NCBI GenBank assembly: GCA_016190465.1
Contig: JACPQP010000112.1
Span: 1-5,718, forward strand
Reading direction: 5' to 3'
DNA from: Chloroflexota bacterium
Lineage (GTDB): Bacteria > Chloroflexota > UBA6077 > FW602-bin22 > JACPQP01
DNA length: 5,718 nucleotides
The position numbers were made by a program, and so were the translations under genes. Below, in pieces: positions 5,146 to 5,718 of this stretch. Positions within the stretch are counted from its first letter, which is position 1, and each line of letters opens with the position of its first letter. Below the pieces are notes generated by a model. It had not been told where the DNA came from. It ran no database searches and was given only the letters and a program-made list of their open reading frames with translations.

Positions 5146-5718
5146 GTGTGGGGGTGTCCAAAGTGTGGCGCGGTCGGCGACGAGCAGGTTGCTCGCTGCC
5201 CGCGGTGTGACCAGATGATTGAACCGGCGCCAGCGGATGAAACCGGCTCAGCCGCGGCCAAGCTGAGCGATTCCTACCTGGCCGAGATGCTGAGGATTCG
5301 CGCGACGATCAGCCGTCAGAGCGCGACGCTACGGCAACTCGGAACGCTGACCGCGGATCCGTCGCGGGCACACCGGGTCCGGGATGAGCTCGCCCGTGCC
5401 GCCGACGCGATCGCCGTTCTGTCGCCCCCGCTGGAGCTGGATACGGCACACGAAGATTTCCTCGAGGGGACGCGCGAGCTCGTCCGCGGCTTCGACGAGC
5501 TCCTCGAGGCAGGAGCCGCGCTCGACGCTCCCCGCGCCCACCGGGTTCAGCGCCACATCGCCGAAGCCGCCAGTCGGTTCAAGCGCGGGGCGGACCAGTT
5601 CGCCCTGCAGAAAGCGGATGCAGTGTCCCTGGAGGAGGAGATGACGATGAGGCCCGAGCGAGCTGTCTTGACTGATACGTCTCCTGATCGGGGGTCCGGG
5701 GCCCCCGACCCCCAATCC
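5146..5718 (+). CDS. Zinc-ribbon protein with repeated helical domain, 3' partial
   Basis: The frame is open from the start to the window end with no stop (191 codons seen). From GTG 5146 the protein begins WGCPKC and has Cys4, Cys7, Cys18 and Cys21 as two CxxC knuckles ten residues apart, a classic zinc ribbon. A polar, Ala/Glu/Arg-rich, probably all-helical region follows, with no membrane segment or signal peptide, so it is likely cytoplasmic. That region seems duplicated: RAHRV occurs at residues 74-78 and 130-134, each preceded by a Leu/Asp loop and followed by an Ala-rich amphipathic helix. ATG 5116 is the alternative start, adding ten residues. The last codons run through a GC-rich palindrome, so the true end may be just past the window. 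I do not recognise a specific family. N-terminal ribbons of this kind occur in many uncharacterised or nucleic-acid-linked proteins. No functional tie to the exosortase genes is visible beyond proximity. Confidence 0.7.
   Translation, partial: MWGCPKCGAVGDEQVARCPRCDQMIEPAPADETGSAAAKLSDSYLAEMLRIRATISRQSATLRQLGTLTADPSRAHRVRDELARAADAIAVLSPPLELDTAHEDFLEGTRELVRGFDELLEAGAALDAPRAHRVQRHIAEAASRFKRGADQFALQKADAVSLEEEMTMRPERAVLTDTSPDRGSGAPDPQS
5686..5716. repeat. GC-rich nested palindrome at window end
   Basis: GGGGGTC (5690-5696) pairs with GACCCCC (5707-5713), and between them lies a perfect GGGGCCCC palindrome (5698-5705). GAT and ATC at the outer edges extend the pairing after one mismatch. The composition and plan recall the repeat island at 1-380, though the sequence differs. 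It is read in frame by the zinc-ribbon gene, or it lies where that gene should end. With no T-run, it is a weak terminator candidate; a dispersed intergenic repeat fits better. Confidence 0.6.

Noticed and set aside
5329..5715. - strand ORF opposite the zinc-ribbon gene
   Set aside because: The + strand frame has a clear CxxC-x10-CxxC ribbon, ribosome binding site and helical repeats; the - strand product has none of these.
5628..5718. New gene start at ATG 5641 or 5647 after GGAGGAGGAG
   Set aside because: Both ATGs are in frame with the zinc-ribbon gene, which has no stop before them. The purine run encodes EEE within that protein.

Overview
The window is GC-rich DNA with GTG starts and strongly GC-biased third codon positions. 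All four recognisable genes lie on the + strand. The mix of short GC-rich hairpin repeats, Thr/Pro/Ser-rich secreted proteins with TIG-like domains and an exosortase G type locus suggests a high-GC, Gram-positive-like or monoderm bacterium. Chloroflexota (Thermomicrobia/Sphaerobacter-like) is my best guess, but it is an inference from style only; no rRNA or marker gene is present.

Layout. Positions 1-380 are a repeat island: a 16-bp direct repeat, a nested 189-bp near-palindrome (102-290) and further short-loop hairpins. It stays open in frame with the gene that follows. Positions ~383-3043 encode a large multi-domain envelope protein. Its first half resembles the extracytoplasmic part of the 6-pyruvoyl-tetrahydropterin-synthase-related membrane proteins of exosortase G loci. 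Its second half looks like a separate secreted protein: internal signal peptide, TIG-like domain, Ser/Thr/Pro stalk, CBM9/DOMON-like domain, and a C-terminal Pro/Gly-helix-Arg tail like a sorting signal. Positions 3033-3653 encode an exosortase of the XrtG type with Cys106, Arg148 and His168. Positions 3658-5031 encode a membrane family 2 glycosyltransferase of the XrtG-associated kind. These three genes overlap or nearly abut and form one operon. After a short gap with a TTGACA-N6-TGTCAA palindrome, 5146-5718 holds a zinc-ribbon, helix-rich protein that runs off the window, ending inside another GC-rich palindrome.

How it may work. The XrtG cassette (PTPS-related protein, exosortase, glycosyltransferase) is known as a conserved trio in Gram-positive bacteria, and as far as I recall its substrate is not established. 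Here the gene directly upstream of the exosortase, fused to the PTPS-related domain, ends in a sorting-signal-like tail. This gives a concrete candidate substrate: a stalked carbohydrate-binding surface protein that could be cut by XrtG and possibly joined to a glycan made by the glycosyltransferase. The N-terminal membrane part of the PTPS-related protein appears to be missing or separated by the repeat island.
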